Assembly (NCBI GenBank): GCA_001560915.1
Contig: CP014214.1
Location: forward strand, 1,178,001-1,242,000
Direction of reading: 5' to 3'
Source: a methanogenic archaeon ISO4-H5
Lineage (GTDB): Archaea; Thermoplasmatota; Thermoplasmata; Methanomassiliicoccales; Methanomethylophilaceae
DNA length: 64,000 bases
Shown: positions 50,601 through 59,495 of the stretch, in pieces
Layout of the letters: each line of letters starts with the position of its first letter
Numbering within the stretch: position 1 is the stretch's first letter
The notes under the pieces: generated by a model
Database searches by the model: none
What the model saw: the letters and a program-made list of their open reading frames with translations, nothing else
Told to the model about the DNA's origin: nothing
Translations under genes and position numbers: made by a program

Positions 50601-52989
50601 CACTCACACCGATGGTCTCGACGTTGGCGCCCATATTGACCGCTTTCACATTCGCATTGCCGGAGACGAAACACTCTGGAATAATAACTACAGACGCCCC
50701 GATATTGATCGTTATGCCGGGATCCTCAGAACCAGCGTTACGGAACGGATCATAATTATTAGGCACAGATTCAATTGATACCGCATTGTAGTTAATGGTC
50801 TTGACAGAAGTGCAGTTCAGGAACGGGTAGTATCCGAAACTTGTAACGCTGTCAGGTATGGTGACAGTCAGAATCTTGTTACAACCGGTGAAAGCCTTCT
50901 GACCGACGGTTGTCACTCCGTGAGGGAGAGTCACCTCTGGACCGATATTGGAATATGCGAACAATTCCTCGGGAATGATCTCAACGGTTTCGCCGAAGGT
51001 TACTGCCATCCCCTCCTCACTGCCGGCTCCATCGAATATACGCGTATTGCTTCCTGCCTGACAGTTAACTGCATTGTAGGTCAGTGAAGTCAAACCGGTA
51101 CAATGATAGAATGCCCTGGAGCCCAGTTTCGATAGCGATGCGGGGAGTGCCAGCGACTCGATACCAGCACAGTATGAGAACGCCTCGGAACCGATGTTCG
51201 TGACATTTGCAGACAACGTCAACTCTGTGACACCTGCACAGTTCTTGAAGGCGTAGTTCCCGATCTCCGTTACCGAATTGGGTATGGTCAGGGATTTGAT
51301 GCAAGTTGTCTCGGCATTAAAATACAAAAGGTAAGCAGGTATCCTCTGGACCGAAGAACCGAATGTGACAGTTACAGTAGATTCTGTATCAAAATCAAAA
51401 GTATATTGATTGAGATCCGCGCATGATACCACATTAAAAGTCAGTGAGTCGATAGAACATGCAGAGAATGCCCCTTGCCCAATGCTCTTGACTCCGGTGC
51501 CGATTGTGACACTCTTAAGAGTGCCAATATAAGCAAAAGCGCTGGAGCCTATCGCGGTGACTGAATCGGGTATGGTGACCTCGGCAATATCCGCATTACT
51601 GAATGCGGTGTCTCCGATATCCCTGATTCCCTCTCCGAGGGTGAGCACCACTTTCGCCTCTCCATTCGATATACCGCAACTGCCGAAGGCATGCAAACCT
51701 ATGGAGAAACCGCCGCTTATCGAAATCGATTCTACATATTTGCTGTTGTAGAATGCATCTTTGCCTATAACGGAATCCTCGGTACCTTTCAGAATTATGT
51801 TGATGAGTTTGGAGTTCTCGAACGCATTTTCTCCTATGAAGGAAATACTATCTCCGAACTTAAAACTCTGAAGTTTCTCACAGTTCTTGAATGCATTTTT
51901 TCCATAGTGCGTGACCGCACTTCCTCCTGCCACAGAATCTAGATTGTCACAGCTATAGAATGCATAATCTCCTATGGAGGTAAGACTTTCAGGAAGTATG
52001 AACCCGGTCACATTTGTCTGGTCATAGAAAGCGTATGAGGCTATCTCTTCTACTCCCGCAGGTATTGTTGCTGTACCAGCAGGCACTCTGCCGATGTGCA
52101 TTATGAGTTGCTTACCATCGAAAGTAAGTATATAATCGTCAACGATTTTGAAATGGGTGTTTGCAGGGTCAATGGTGATTGTTGGATTTACCCAGATATC
52201 AAACGGACGTTCGCAAAGAGTTTCCAAATCTTTGTTTATGTTCAGCGTTTTTATATTGCTATTACTGATTGTTGACGCAATCTCAGTCACGCCATTGGGA
52301 ATCGTGTACGTGTCTCCCGTCTTCGATGCAGGATACAGAAGCATCTTCCCCATGTCCTTGGTGTAAAGGACACCGTCGACTGACGCAAAACAGGTGTTGG
52401 CTGCGGCCACGGATATCGTGGTGAGAGTATTGTTTGTAAAAGCATTCTCTCCGAATTCGGTTAGTCCAGTACCAATATTCAATTCAGCAAGATTGGTTTG
52501 GTAGAATGCTCCTGCACCAACCTTGCTGACACTATTCGGAAGTGTGACAGAAGTAAAATCGCAACCCCTGAATGAATCAATCCCTATTTCTTCTACGGCA
52601 TTACCAAGAGTGAGTGTGGTGATATAACCGTTTAAAAACGCCTCATCGGCTATAGAGGTAATACCCTCTCCGACTATCAGAGTCTTGACGGAACTCTTGA
52701 ATCCATACCAAGGATAATTCCTATAGTCCGATTCTTTAGTCATCGGGCCTGAACCAGATAGTGTCAAAGTCTGATCCCCATCGAACTCCCAGGTAATATC
52801 CCCGAACTCCCCACTGGAGGGCTCTGCAGAGGAGGGATCCGTATTCTCAAAAACTAAGCACGTCAGAACGAACAGCAATGCGATTGCTGCGCATCCTGCT
52901 TTTATAAAAGTCCGGTAGGAAACGCCCCGTGAGCGCCTACCGATACAGCGGAGGTTTTTGTCTTTCTCCGCACGGTAGCTAGCGGTCAT
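44647..52989 (-). CDS. Giant cell-surface protein with LRR (BspA-type) and InlB-type repeats
   Basis: A 2780-residue exported protein. An N-terminal hydrophobic segment (GCAAIALLFVLTCLVF) acts as signal or anchor. Residues about 70-1400 are BspA-type leucine-rich repeats (units like VTIPDSVTAIGSSAFAYIGT and ITSIGSYAFSSCNSLAEI). Residues about 1420-2500 hold about 14 InlB B-repeat (Listeria-Bacteroides) units with the marks TFGGWYSDE, TLYAQWTPGTTAITID and RTGYDLTGY. A final beta domain precedes a membrane helix (MIIVGVVIAIAAVLGIFGYL) and a short basic tail. Such adhesin-like proteins are typical of gut-dwelling methanogens and bacteria. The LRR half is visibly more AT-rich than the InlB half. 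A TATA box (CTTTTAAAAAGG, about 53011-53022) gives a leaderless message. Confidence 0.92.
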   Translation of the reverse strand: MTASYRAEKDKNLRCIGRRSRGVSYRTFIKAGCAAIALLFVLTCLVFENTDPSSAEPSSGEFGDITWEFDGDQTLTLSGSGPMTKESDYRNYPWYGFKSSVKTLIVGEGITSIADEAFLNGYITTLTLGNAVEEIGIDSFRGCDFTSVTLPNSVSKVGAGAFYQTNLAELNIGTGLTEFGENAFTNNTLTTISVAAANTCFASVDGVLYTKDMGKMLLYPASKTGDTYTIPNGVTEIASTISNSNIKTLNINKDLETLCERPFDIWVNPTITIDPANTHFKIVDDYILTFDGKQLIMHIGRVPAGTATIPAGVEEIASYAFYDQTNVTGFILPESLTSIGDYAFYSCDNLDSVAGGSAVTHYGKNAFKNCEKLQSFKFGDSISFIGENAFENSKLINIILKGTEDSVIGKDAFYNSKYVESISISGGFSIGLHAFGSCGISNGEAKVVLTLGEGIRDIGDTAFSNADIAEVTIPDSVTAIGSSAFAYIGTLKSVTIGTGVKSIGQGAFSACSIDSLTFNVVSCADLNQYTFDFDTESTVTVTFGSSVQRIPAYLLYFNAETTCIKSLTIPNSVTEIGNYAFKNCAGVTELTLSANVTNIGSEAFSYCAGIESLALPASLSKLGSRAFYHCTGLTSLTYNAVNCQAGSNTRIFDGAGSEEGMAVTFGETVEIIPEELFAYSNIGPEVTLPHGVTTVGQKAFTGCNKILTVTIPDSVTSFGYYPFLNCTSVKTINYNAVSIESVPNNYDPFRNAGSEDPGITINIGASVVIIPECFVSGNANVKAVNMGANVETIGVSAFSGTGITSIEIPTKVTSIGSYAFSSCNSLAEIRFNAIHCGDFNSSPFYCMGEASQCEVVIGDSVEHIPNCLFRSNDKVISVTMGSNVVSIGSSAFASCAGLTSVTLPASVKSVGNYAFYTCTGLTSITYGAVECTSYGNSVFYNSGAETGINLIVSEGVTSIPGSAFYYVGKIKSVSLPSTLITIGKDSFAGTSITALEIPDHVTTIGSTAFSDTQIESLTIGKSVSSIDSGAFYNSSKLTAVVYNAVNVTSASSLFNDGAEYEDFTLTIGTEVKSIPAKMFQRITRLTGALVLPDSVLSVGANAFDGCTGLSSIEFGDNLQNIGQEAFKGCSGLTDISFGTNDLIISNSAFKDCSGVSALTVPSNVTSIGAAAFSGMTSLVQINFNANCEITGNGAIFNAAAPNCVVTFGEGVTTVPTMLFYGCANLKTVNYNDDIETIGRYAFNSTGITVITLPDSVRTIDQYAFVDCSYVTEITIPSAVESVDSTSFNGFSFFDLNGDRLSHNAGKLAGYKFTGTPQRMEKCDTGFSFETNGGSAIGDLIGIEGKAVPSVDEPTKSHYTFGGWYSDESLSTPYTIAKFPGTHITLYAQWTPGTTAITIDVNEGAGENRSTTATYDAGIEAFDAVTRTGYDLDGYYTEPGRGVRVINADGSLADAQGYVVDGKWVNESASLTLYAQWNVKSTILFIRGNGIDTTIQTNINYDQTAGSFTTPFTRTGYDLTGFWTAAENGVKIMNADKTLVQNADGYIVNGKWALVEGRVDLYCQWTPGTTAITLNANGGASNGSATATYDGGITDFNTVARTGYELTGFFTAAENGVLIINANGSLVQNAEGYVSNGKWISETAECTLYAQWSAKTYRIVIDKGEGTENGYVDVTYDSGVTEFRAPVRVGYSSTGYYDDQDTEVVRHNGSLVSAETVYTTNGKWTYDVISDLTFYPNWLAERTVVTLDRNGGDSDRTFTAEYDAVLPSFAVMTRTGYDLTGYWTSASDGTMVINTDGTLVRNTAYADAEGRWIHIGSELVLYAQWNAKTTAITIDKNTGESGGQATATYGLATIEIAVIPVKETYFISGYAPTADGDPIAEAGGRLRANTAYTDADGKWTCMDETLTLYTIWTNLIVDVTLEGVEGTDGTARAVFGGYLTNVTAPARTGYEVEGYYTDSARMQKIVDGNGDLIAGISGYTDANGKWIKEENFTLYTKWNAKTTAITIDANGGSANRNATATYDGGITSFDAVTRIGYILDGYFTASDSGDKVINPDGTMVNAAGYVVDSKWANESATLTLYARWTAKTTEIAVDRNGGDADKGTSATYDGAIISFDSISRTGYTLTGYWSAAQGGVKIVNADGSTVLNAEGYLVGGLWKLDQPAVTIYAQWTANTTDITIDKNGGDSNRNATATYDAGITDFDAVTRAGYDLAGYSTQATGGVVIIIADGTLVQNADGYVVDGKWASEAATLTLYAQWVAKDYDLTLQKNGGASDGSASVTYASNVLLVVHVSRTGYDLTGYYTAASGGAKIIGTDGALVASIPGYTDADGKWVRDGAPDLYAQWQIHEYAITYHNTEGATNNNPAIYNVETGVNFAYASKDYYTPAGWFAEAGLVTKVTGIAPGETGDKDVYAKWTPVDYSISYVLNGGTNAANPTVYNIESATITLQDAVREDYRFTGWFRDVGLETPVTTIATGSHGNVTVYAGWEAIMYTVTADPVGGTLVNPAGWTLSSGVYTKEFASSTAVSDIIGGLGNAQKDAVGSTTYTFKSWTGYESTTPLKADLTVTAVYESVIAVPDPISGTTTVDSATETAATITTADIDKVKNDAQAGTLEKLDINMKNGSISLDSASIQSLSTADDLEVSIKKDEGIPNIIVESAAGRSVYDIKIGDVHQFDGKLTITLDYQLGPNENPNNLVIWNIKEDGTHEALKCTYADGKVTFETTHLSYYAVMVESPAPNGGGNNTMIIVGVVIAIAAVLGIFGYLIMTGKLQLGALGKKQ

Positions 52990-53189
52990 GATTTAAAAAA
53001 CTCAAAGGGCCTTTTTAAAAGATAAGCCGAATATCTGTTAACTGGAAAACCGCTTTCGCTAAAAATGACGAATTTGATTGAAAATGAATTTTTGTAATCA
53101 TTCTCTTTTACACTCTTGTTAATCTGTCAGATACCTTTTAATAATAGGTGTTAACAACATAAGAAAAACTACGATTTTTAAGGAGAGTT

Positions 53190-53255
53190 ATGTCTCCAAT
53201 GCATACGCAGACGGACGGTAATCCGCATAGATTTCCGATTCCTGAAGATCGATAG
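53190..53255 (+). CDS. Possible 21-residue leader peptide before mptD
   Basis: A short frame MSPMHTQTDGNPHRFPIPEDR ends 17 bases before the mptD start. AAGGAGAG lies 4 bases before its ATG, a better ribosome site than that of mptD itself. It contains no tryptophan. It may be a translated leader coupled to mptD or chance. Confidence 0.3.
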   Translation: MSPMHTQTDGNPHRFPIPEDR

Positions 53256-53272
53256 CACACTACCGGAACACT

Positions 53273-53689
53273 GTGACTGACTTATACGACTACCTCGATA
53301 CAGCGAGTATGAGCGACAGGGAAGACGCAGCATCATCAAGGTTCAAATGTTCGGTCAGCGAACGCGCATGCTTCGAAGCGGGAATCAAGATGGCTACAAT
53401 CTACCACCAATTCGTGGGCACCCCTTTCTGCGCCCGCAACGTCGCCGATCTCGAAAGGACCATCGCCGAATGCATCAGGGTCCAGCCCTATGTGGAGGAT
53501 GCCAAGGTTACCATCCGCGGGAACACAGGCAACAAAGAGGACCAGTATTCCTACACCTCCCTTACCGGCGACATGATCGATGCCGCGGTGACCATCGCCA
53601 TGGACGGCACCAGAGTGGTCGCTGAGATGAGGTTCGACAAAGAGCTGGATTATCCGCTCATGTTCATCTCGTCCGTCGAAAAGATCTGA
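53273..53689 (+). CDS. mptD: Archaeal dihydroneopterin aldolase (MptD)
   Basis: A 138-residue protein starting at GTG. The segment SERACFEAGIKMATIYHQFVGTPF matches the archaeal MptD family, which cleaves 7,8-dihydroneopterin to 6-hydroxymethyl-dihydropterin in tetrahydromethanopterin synthesis. The family's usual length is about 130 residues. Other marks are VQPYVEDAKVTIRG and YTSLTGDMIDAAVTIAMDG. It lies between the giant surface-protein gene and the trp operon, in neither transcription unit. Its presence supports a methanogen-type cofactor set. Confidence 0.85.
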   Translation: MTDLYDYLDTASMSDREDAASSRFKCSVSERACFEAGIKMATIYHQFVGTPFCARNVADLERTIAECIRVQPYVEDAKVTIRGNTGNKEDQYSYTSLTGDMIDAAVTIAMDGTRVVAEMRFDKELDYPLMFISSVEKI

Positions 53690-53729
53690 TATTTTTCAGT
53701 CTTTCCGCTCATCCGGATTGTTTGTTTCG

Positions 53730-53756
53730 ATGTATATTTTCATACATTAATGTATG
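53730..53756. promoter_or_regulatory. Upstream tryptophan-operator candidate of the trp operon
   Basis: ATGTAT-N6-ATACATTAATGTAT, with a perfect 16-bp palindrome CATACATTAATGTATG at 53741-53756. Identical spacing to the trpB2 element. It lies 20-45 bases upstream of the TATA box (TATATAA, 53776-53782). Confidence 0.7.
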
Positions 53757-53817
53757 TTATTATCCATAATATTAATATATAACTTTTAGATTAATAATTG
53801 AACATAAAGTAACATCA

Positions 53818-53835
53818 ATGTATAGAAAAATACAT
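53818..53835. promoter_or_regulatory. Second tryptophan-operator candidate, in the trpE leader
   Basis: ATGTAT-AGAAAA-ATACAT is a third copy of the dyad, just downstream of the expected transcription start (about 53805) and before the ribosome site GGAG of trpE. Confidence 0.65.
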
Positions 53836-53848
53836 CGGAGAGAAGAAC

Positions 53849-55312
53849 ATGCTTAAGCCCAGTCTGGAAGAAGTGAAGGCCTACGCCGCCGACGGAAGAT
53901 ACACAGTCTGCCCCGTGTGCCAGGAGATCCTATCTGATTTCAGGACCCCCGTCGAGGTGATGAGGGCTCTGATGAACATCGATGAGCACTGCTTCATGTT
54001 GGAGAGTGCCGACCAGTCCAAGAGATGGGGCCGCTACACCTTCCTCGGCTACAGACCCAGACTCGGTATAACCGTACAGGACGGAGAGGTCACCGTCGAC
54101 GGGAAGAAACACGTCACTAAGGACCCTGCCGAGGATATCCGTGCTATCCTGAACGATTACCGCAGCCCGAAGGTACCCGGTCTCCCTCCGTTCACCGGAG
54201 GACTCGTTGGATACTTCTCCTACGACTACCTGAAGTACTCCGAGCCCAGCCTCAGGCTCGACGCCAAGGATACTGAGGGATTCAAGGACGTCGACCTCAT
54301 GCTGTTCGACAGACTGGTGGTCTTCGACAACTTCTCCCAGAAGATGCTACTGATCGTTAACATCTCCCTCGACGACCCCGAAAACAATTACATTACGGCC
54401 AAACACGAACTCCTGAGGATCATGGAACTGGTCAGATACGGTAAACCGGAGCACAGGCTGTTCGGCAGGATGGATTCCACCATGAAACCGTTCTACACCA
54501 AGGAACAGTTCTGCGATATGGTGGAGAAGGCAAAGCACCACATCAGAGAAGGAGATATCTTCCAGATCGTGCTCTCCAACAGACTGGAGGCAAGGTTCGA
54601 AGGCAGTCTCTTCAACACCTACAGGGTGCTCAGGAGCCTGAACCCCTCGCCCTACATGTTCTACTTCTCCGGTTCCGACATGGAGGTAGCCGGTGCATCT
54701 CCGGAAACCCTGGTGAAACTGGAGGACGGCACCCTCCACACCTTCCCCCTGGCGGGTACCCGTCCCCGCGGGAAGACCGAGGAGGAGGACCTCCTTCTGG
54801 AGAAGGAGCTCCTCTCCGACCCCAAGGAACTCGCCGAGCACAACATGCTGGTCGATCTCGGAAGGAACGACATCGGGAAGATCAGCAAGTTCGGAACTGT
54901 AGAAGTAGAAAAGTTCCACGTGGTGGAGCGCTACTCCCACGTGATGCACATAGGTTCCACCGTGCGCGGAGAGATCAGGGACGACAATGATGCATTGGAT
55001 GCAATCGCATCAATCCTGCCTGCCGGCACCCTTTCGGGAGCACCCAAGATCCGTGCGGCCCAGCTCATCAACGACCTGGAGGACAACAAGCGCGGAATCT
55101 ACGGAGGAGGAATCGGATACATCGACTTCTCCGGCAACATGGACATCTGCATCGCGATCCGCATAGCTTACAAGAAGAACAACAGGGTCTTCGTCAGGAG
55201 CGGTGCGGGCATCGTGGCTGACTCCGTCCCCGAGAAGGAGTATGAGGAGACGCTCAACAAAGCGGCCGCTGTCATCAACGCCATGAAGATTGCGGAGAGT
55301 GAGGACATATGA
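53849..55312 (+). CDS. trpE: Anthranilate synthase component I
   Basis: A 487-residue chorismate-binding enzyme. The N-terminal HCFMLESADQSKRWGRYTFL contains the L-E-S element of the tryptophan feedback site, so allosteric inhibition is likely retained. The catalytic C-terminal domain has FQIVLSNRLEARF, VAGASPETLVKLEDGTL, PLAGTRPRGK, SHVMHIGSTV, PAGTLSGAPKIRA and GAGIVADSVPEKEYEET. With TrpG it converts chorismate and glutamine to anthranilate. It is first of seven overlapping genes. TATA box at 53776-53782, leader of about 44 bases, ribosome site GGAG. Operator candidates flank the promoter. Confidence 0.97.
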   Translation: MLKPSLEEVKAYAADGRYTVCPVCQEILSDFRTPVEVMRALMNIDEHCFMLESADQSKRWGRYTFLGYRPRLGITVQDGEVTVDGKKHVTKDPAEDIRAILNDYRSPKVPGLPPFTGGLVGYFSYDYLKYSEPSLRLDAKDTEGFKDVDLMLFDRLVVFDNFSQKMLLIVNISLDDPENNYITAKHELLRIMELVRYGKPEHRLFGRMDSTMKPFYTKEQFCDMVEKAKHHIREGDIFQIVLSNRLEARFEGSLFNTYRVLRSLNPSPYMFYFSGSDMEVAGASPETLVKLEDGTLHTFPLAGTRPRGKTEEEDLLLEKELLSDPKELAEHNMLVDLGRNDIGKISKFGTVEVEKFHVVERYSHVMHIGSTVRGEIRDDNDALDAIASILPAGTLSGAPKIRAAQLINDLEDNKRGIYGGGIGYIDFSGNMDICIAIRIAYKKNNRVFVRSGAGIVADSVPEKEYEETLNKAAAVINAMKIAESEDI

Positions 55313-55887
55313 TTCTCCTCATCGACAACTACGACAGCTTCTCTTACAACCTCTACCAGCTGATCGGTTCCCTCGACCCCGAGATAAAGGTCGTCAGGAA
55401 CGATGCTCTTTCGGTGAAAGAGATTGATGCACTGAACCCCAAGGCCATCATCGTCTCCCCCGGTCCCGGACGTCCCGAGGATGCCGGGATCTGTATCGAA
55501 GCAATCCGCGAGCTGGGACCCAAATATCCCATACTCGGAGTGTGTCTGGGTCATCAGTCCATATGCGCAGCGTACGGGGCTACCATCACCTATGCGAAGG
55601 AACTGATGCACGGCAAACAGTCCTCGGTATCCCTCGAGAAGGATGCCATCTTCGAAGGTGTGGAAAACGGTGCACTCGTTGCGAGGTACCATTCGCTTGC
55701 GGCTGATCCTTCCACCATTCCATCATGTCTGAAGGTCATCGCCACCGCCGACGACGGGGAGATCATGGCAGTGAAACACACCGACTATCCTGTCTACGGA
55801 CTTCAGTTCCATCCCGAATCCGTGATGACACCCTCTGGAAAGACCATCTTGGCCAATTTCCTGAAGATTGCGGAGGGAAGGCAATGA
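55309..55887 (+). CDS. trpG: Anthranilate synthase component II (glutamine amidotransferase)
   Basis: A 192-residue class I glutaminase. It starts [16 protein letters not shown]; the oxyanion strand is [13 protein letters not shown], the catalytic Cys is in GVCLGHQSI, and the His-Glu pair is in [11 protein letters not shown]. It supplies ammonia to TrpE. It overlaps trpE by ATGA and trpD by ATGA, so translation is coupled. It is not fused to TrpE or TrpD. Confidence 0.97.
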   Translation: MILLIDNYDSFSYNLYQLIGSLDPEIKVVRNDALSVKEIDALNPKAIIVSPGPGRPEDAGICIEAIRELGPKYPILGVCLGHQSICAAYGATITYAKELMHGKQSSVSLEKDAIFEGVENGALVARYHSLAADPSTIPSCLKVIATADDGEIMAVKHTDYPVYGLQFHPESVMTPSGKTILANFLKIAEGRQ

Positions 55888-56900
55888 TAAAAGAAGCTAT
55901 CATCAAACTAGTCAACAAGGGGGACCTCACCTACGACGAAGCGTTCACCGTCATGAACGAGATCATGGACGGGAACACCACCCCCACCCAGAACGCGGCC
56001 TTCCTGGCGGCACTGACCACCAAGAATACCAGGACCGAGACCGAAGCGGAGATCGCCGGATGTGCCAGCGCCATGCGTTCCCACGCCATGACTGTGGAAC
56101 ATCCTTACAAAGTTCTCGACATCGTCGGTACCGGAGGCGACGGTTCCAACACATTCAACATCTCCACCACCTCAGCTTTCGTCATCTCGGCCGGAGGCAC
56201 CAAGGTGGCCAAGCACGGCAACCGTGCCGCCTCCTCGAAATCGGGAGCGGCAGACTGCCTCGAAGCCCTGGAGATCAACCTCGACCAGCCCCCGGAGAGA
56301 GCGGTAAAACTCCTTGATGACCCCGGAATCTGCTTCATGTTCGCCCAGAGGTACCACTCTTCGATGAAGTACGTCGGTCCCATCAGGAAGGAACTCGGAT
56401 TCAGGACGGTGTTCAACATCCTCGGTCCGCTGACCAATCCCGCCAGGCCTGCATACCAGGTCCTGGGAGTGTACGACGTCATGCTCGTGAACCCTCTGGC
56501 ACATGTGCTATCATCCCTCGGGGTGGAGAAAGGTATGGTCGTCTACGGAACCGACGGACTCGACGAGTTCTCACCTGTAGGGCCTACCAGGATCTGCGAT
56601 TTCGAAGGCGACAAATACGACACCTACACCGTAGATCCCGAAGATCTGGGCATCGTCCGCTGCTCTAAATCGGATATCGCGGGAGGAAGTCCCGAGGACA
56701 ACGCCCGCATCACCCTCGACATTCTCAAGGGAAAGAAGGGACCGAAGTACGACACCGTCCTCCTCAACGCGGGAGCGGGACTCTATGTCAGCAGGCAGGC
56801 ATCCTCCGTCAAGGACGGAATGGAACTGGCGGACAAGCTCATCGCCGACGGCAGGGCATACGAACAGTACGAGAGATTCAGGGCGGCATCCAACCAATGA
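55884..56900 (+). CDS. trpD: Anthranilate phosphoribosyltransferase
   Basis: A 338-residue enzyme starting [15 protein letters not shown] at the ATGA overlap with trpG; a longer open frame upstream is not coding. [20 protein letters not shown] is the PRPP-binding signature, followed by [20 protein letters not shown] and the anthranilate-binding [12 protein letters not shown]. It transfers phosphoribose to anthranilate. The length and motifs are those of single-function TrpD. Confidence 0.96.
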   Translation: MIKEAIIKLVNKGDLTYDEAFTVMNEIMDGNTTPTQNAAFLAALTTKNTRTETEAEIAGCASAMRSHAMTVEHPYKVLDIVGTGGDGSNTFNISTTSAFVISAGGTKVAKHGNRAASSKSGAADCLEALEINLDQPPERAVKLLDDPGICFMFAQRYHSSMKYVGPIRKELGFRTVFNILGPLTNPARPAYQVLGVYDVMLVNPLAHVLSSLGVEKGMVVYGTDGLDEFSPVGPTRICDFEGDKYDTYTVDPEDLGIVRCSKSDIAGGSPEDNARITLDILKGKKGPKYDTVLLNAGAGLYVSRQASSVKDGMELADKLIADGRAYEQYERFRAASNQ

Positions 56901-57688
56901 GCGGCAATATCCTCAGGACTCTGGCGGACGATGCCAGGATCCGTGTCCAGAACTCAATGAAGATCGTCTCCCCCGCAGAGATGGCCAATCTGGCCAGAAA
57001 GATGGACTGCGATACCGGTTTCCCCTTCGAGAAAGCACTGAAACAGCCGGGGATGAGCTTCATCTGCGAATGCAAGAAGGCCTCTCCTTCTAAAGGGGTC
57101 ATCGCAGAGGAGTTCCCTTACCTGCAGATTGCGAAGGCATACGAGGAAGCGGGTGCGGCGGCCATCTCTGTCCTCACCGAACCCACGAAGTTCCTGGGAG
57201 AGGGGAGATTCCTGAAGGAGATCTCCGAGAACGTTTCGATACCCTGTCTCCGCAAGGACTTCATCGTGGACGAGTACATGATCTACGAGGCCAAGACCCT
57301 CGGAGCCTCCGCTGTGCTGCTGATCTGCGCATTGCTGAACGAAGAGGACCTCAGAAGGTTCGTGAAGATCGCCCACGGCCTGGGAATAACCGCGTTCGTG
57401 GAGACCCGCACCGCATCCGAGATCGACATGGCGGTGAGGGCAGGAGCCCGGGTCATCGGCGTGAACAACCGCGACCTCAGGGACTTCTCGGTGGACATCA
57501 AGACCTGCCTGATGCTGAGGCAGCACGTACCCTCCGACATTGTATTCGTGGCTGAGAGCGGCATCTCCAACAGGGAGGACATCGAGCGCCTGGAGAAGGC
57601 GGGAGTCGATGCCGTGCTCATAGGCGAGACCCTGATGAGAGCATCCGACAAGAAGAAGGCCCTGGCAGAACTGAGGGGTTCCCCTTGA
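56897..57688 (+). CDS. trpC: Indole-3-glycerol-phosphate synthase
   Basis: A 263-residue TIM barrel. [19 protein letters not shown] corresponds to the usual I-x-E-x-K-x-x-S-P-S motif with the catalytic Lys and Glu; [28 protein letters not shown] and [13 protein letters not shown] complete the active site and phosphate-binding loop. It cyclises carboxyphenylamino-deoxyribulose phosphate. It overlaps trpD by ATGA and ends within the TTG start of trpF. Confidence 0.96.
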   Translation: MSGNILRTLADDARIRVQNSMKIVSPAEMANLARKMDCDTGFPFEKALKQPGMSFICECKKASPSKGVIAEEFPYLQIAKAYEEAGAAAISVLTEPTKFLGEGRFLKEISENVSIPCLRKDFIVDEYMIYEAKTLGASAVLLICALLNEEDLRRFVKIAHGLGITAFVETRTASEIDMAVRAGARVIGVNNRDLRDFSVDIKTCLMLRQHVPSDIVFVAESGISNREDIERLEKAGVDAVLIGETLMRASDKKKALAELRGSP

Positions 57689-58308
57689 CTCTCATCAAGC
57701 TCTGCGGGATGATGCGCCCCGAGGACATCACAGTGTGCAACAGACTGCATCCCGACTATGCGGGATTCGTATTCTGGGACAAGAGCAAACGCTGCGTTTC
57801 CGTCAATACCGCAAGGGCTCTGATAGCAGACCTCGACGAAGGAATCGTCCCGGTGGGAGTGTTCCGCAATCAATCCCTCTCGGAGGTAATCTCAGCCGCA
57901 GACACAGGTATTCGCATGATCCAGCTTCACGGTTCTGAGGACCAGGGATTCATCAACCTCGTGAAGGAACAGACCGGACTCCCGGTCATAAAAGCGTTCA
58001 CGGTTACAGATGAAGAGAGCATCACCGAATCACTCAGGATCTCCAGCGATCACATCATGTACGACAGCGGAGCCGGAAGCGGAATGAAATCCGACTGGTC
58101 CCTGCTCAGGAACATACAAACACCTTACTTCCTCGCGGGGGGCTTGGATGCCGGAAACGTAGAGGAAGCGATAAAAGAGCTGCACCCTTACGCGGTGGAC
58201 GTCAGCTCAGGCATCGAGACAGACGGGCGCAAGGACCCCGCAAAGATGGAAACATTCACGGAGGCCGTCCGCAGGGCGGACCTTAACCACAGGAAGGAAG
58301 AGAAATGA
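57685..58308 (+). CDS. trpF: Phosphoribosylanthranilate isomerase
   Basis: A 207-residue TIM barrel beginning at TTG (57685), inside the stop of trpC (TTGA). [12 protein letters not shown] corresponds to the K-I-C-G active-site motif; then [50 protein letters not shown] and [15 protein letters not shown] with the catalytic Asp. It performs the Amadori rearrangement of phosphoribosylanthranilate. The weak start codon may set its ratio to the neighbouring enzymes. Confidence 0.95.
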   Translation: MTLIKLCGMMRPEDITVCNRLHPDYAGFVFWDKSKRCVSVNTARALIADLDEGIVPVGVFRNQSLSEVISAADTGIRMIQLHGSEDQGFINLVKEQTGLPVIKAFTVTDEESITESLRISSDHIMYDSGAGSGMKSDWSLLRNIQTPYFLAGGLDAGNVEEAIKELHPYAVDVSSGIETDGRKDPAKMETFTEAVRRADLNHRKEEK

Positions 58309-59495
58309 CCAACCCGAACGGAAGATTCGGAGAATACGGCGGACAGTACATGCCGGAGACCCTCATGAGCGCGGTCATCGAGCTCGAGGAGGCGTACAAC
58401 AGATACAAGGACGATCCCGAGTTCAACAGGGAATTGAACGAACTCCTCGAGGAATATGCCAACCGCCCCAGCAGACTGTACTACGCGAAGAAGATGACCG
58501 AGGACCTCGGCGGAGCCAAGATATATCTCAAAAGGGAGGACCTCAACCACACCGGCGCCCACAAGATAAACAACGTGCTGGGACAAGCACTATTGGCAAA
58601 GAAGATGGGCAAGACCAGGCTCATCGCCGAGACCGGCGCGGGTCAGCACGGAGTGGCCACCGCCACCGCTGCCGCTCTGTTGGGTATGGAATGTCTGGTG
58701 TACATGGGTGTGGAGGACATGGAGCGTCAGAAGCTCAATGTTTACCGCATGCGCCTGCTCGGAGCCGAGGTAAGGGGAGTGGAGACCGGTACCGGCACCC
58801 TCAAAGACGCTGTATCTCAATGCATGAGGGAGTGGACCACCCGCATCGCCGACACCCATTACTGTCTCGGATCCGTCATGGGTCCCCATCCCTTCCCCAC
58901 TATCGTAAGGGACTTCCAGGCCATCATCGGCAGGGAGATCAGGAAGCAGATCATGGAGAAAGAGGGCCGTCTGCCTGATATGCTCATCGCCTGCGTCGGA
59001 GGAGGCTCCAACGCCATCGGAACGTTCTATGACTTCATCAAGGACAAGGAAGTAGAACTGGTAGGAGCCGAAGCCGCAGGAAAAGGAATCGATACCCCCC
59101 TCACAGCGGCCACCATAAACACCGGCTCGGTCGGTATCTTCCATGGAATGAAATCCTACTTCTGCCAGGACAAGTACGGTCAGATCGCTCCTGTATACTC
59201 AATCTCTGCGGGATTGGACTATCCGGGCATCGGTCCCGAGCATGCCTGGTTATCGGATATCGGAAGGGCGAAGTACGTCGCTGTCACTGACGAGGAGGCC
59301 GTACAGGCCTTCGAGTACCTTTCGAGGACGGAAGGAATCATCCCTGCGATAGAATCGGCACATGCATTGGCATACGCCATCAAGGTGGCTCCCACCATGG
59401 ATAAGGACAAGATCATCGTCGTGACGGTCTCCGGACGCGGCGACAAGGATGTGGCGGCCATCGCCAGGTACAGGGGAGAGGATCTCCATGAGTGA
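58305..59495 (+). CDS. trpB: Tryptophan synthase beta chain (TrpB1)
   Basis: A 396-residue PLP enzyme of the TrpB1 type that works with Trp[17 protein letters not shown] starts the chain; [15 protein letters not shown] contains the PLP lysine; [20 protein letters not shown] and [12 protein letters not shown] bind the cofactor phosphate. The COMM-type loop and the usual length are present. It overlaps trpF by ATGA and trpA by 8 bases. It differs strongly from the TrpB2 at 41493, which has the TrpB2-type N-terminal extension. Confidence 0.97.
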   Translation: MTNPNGRFGEYGGQYMPETLMSAVIELEEAYNRYKDDPEFNRELNELLEEYANRPSRLYYAKKMTEDLGGAKIYLKREDLNHTGAHKINNVLGQALLAKKMGKTRLIAETGAGQHGVATATAAALLGMECLVYMGVEDMERQKLNVYRMRLLGAEVRGVETGTGTLKDAVSQCMREWTTRIADTHYCLGSVMGPHPFPTIVRDFQAIIGREIRKQIMEKEGRLPDMLIACVGGGSNAIGTFYDFIKDKEVELVGAEAAGKGIDTPLTAATINTGSVGIFHGMKSYFCQDKYGQIAPVYSISAGLDYPGIGPEHAWLSDIGRAKYVAVTDEEAVQAFEYLSRTEGIIPAIESAHALAYAIKVAPTMDKDKIIVVTVSGRGDKDVAAIARYRGEDLHE

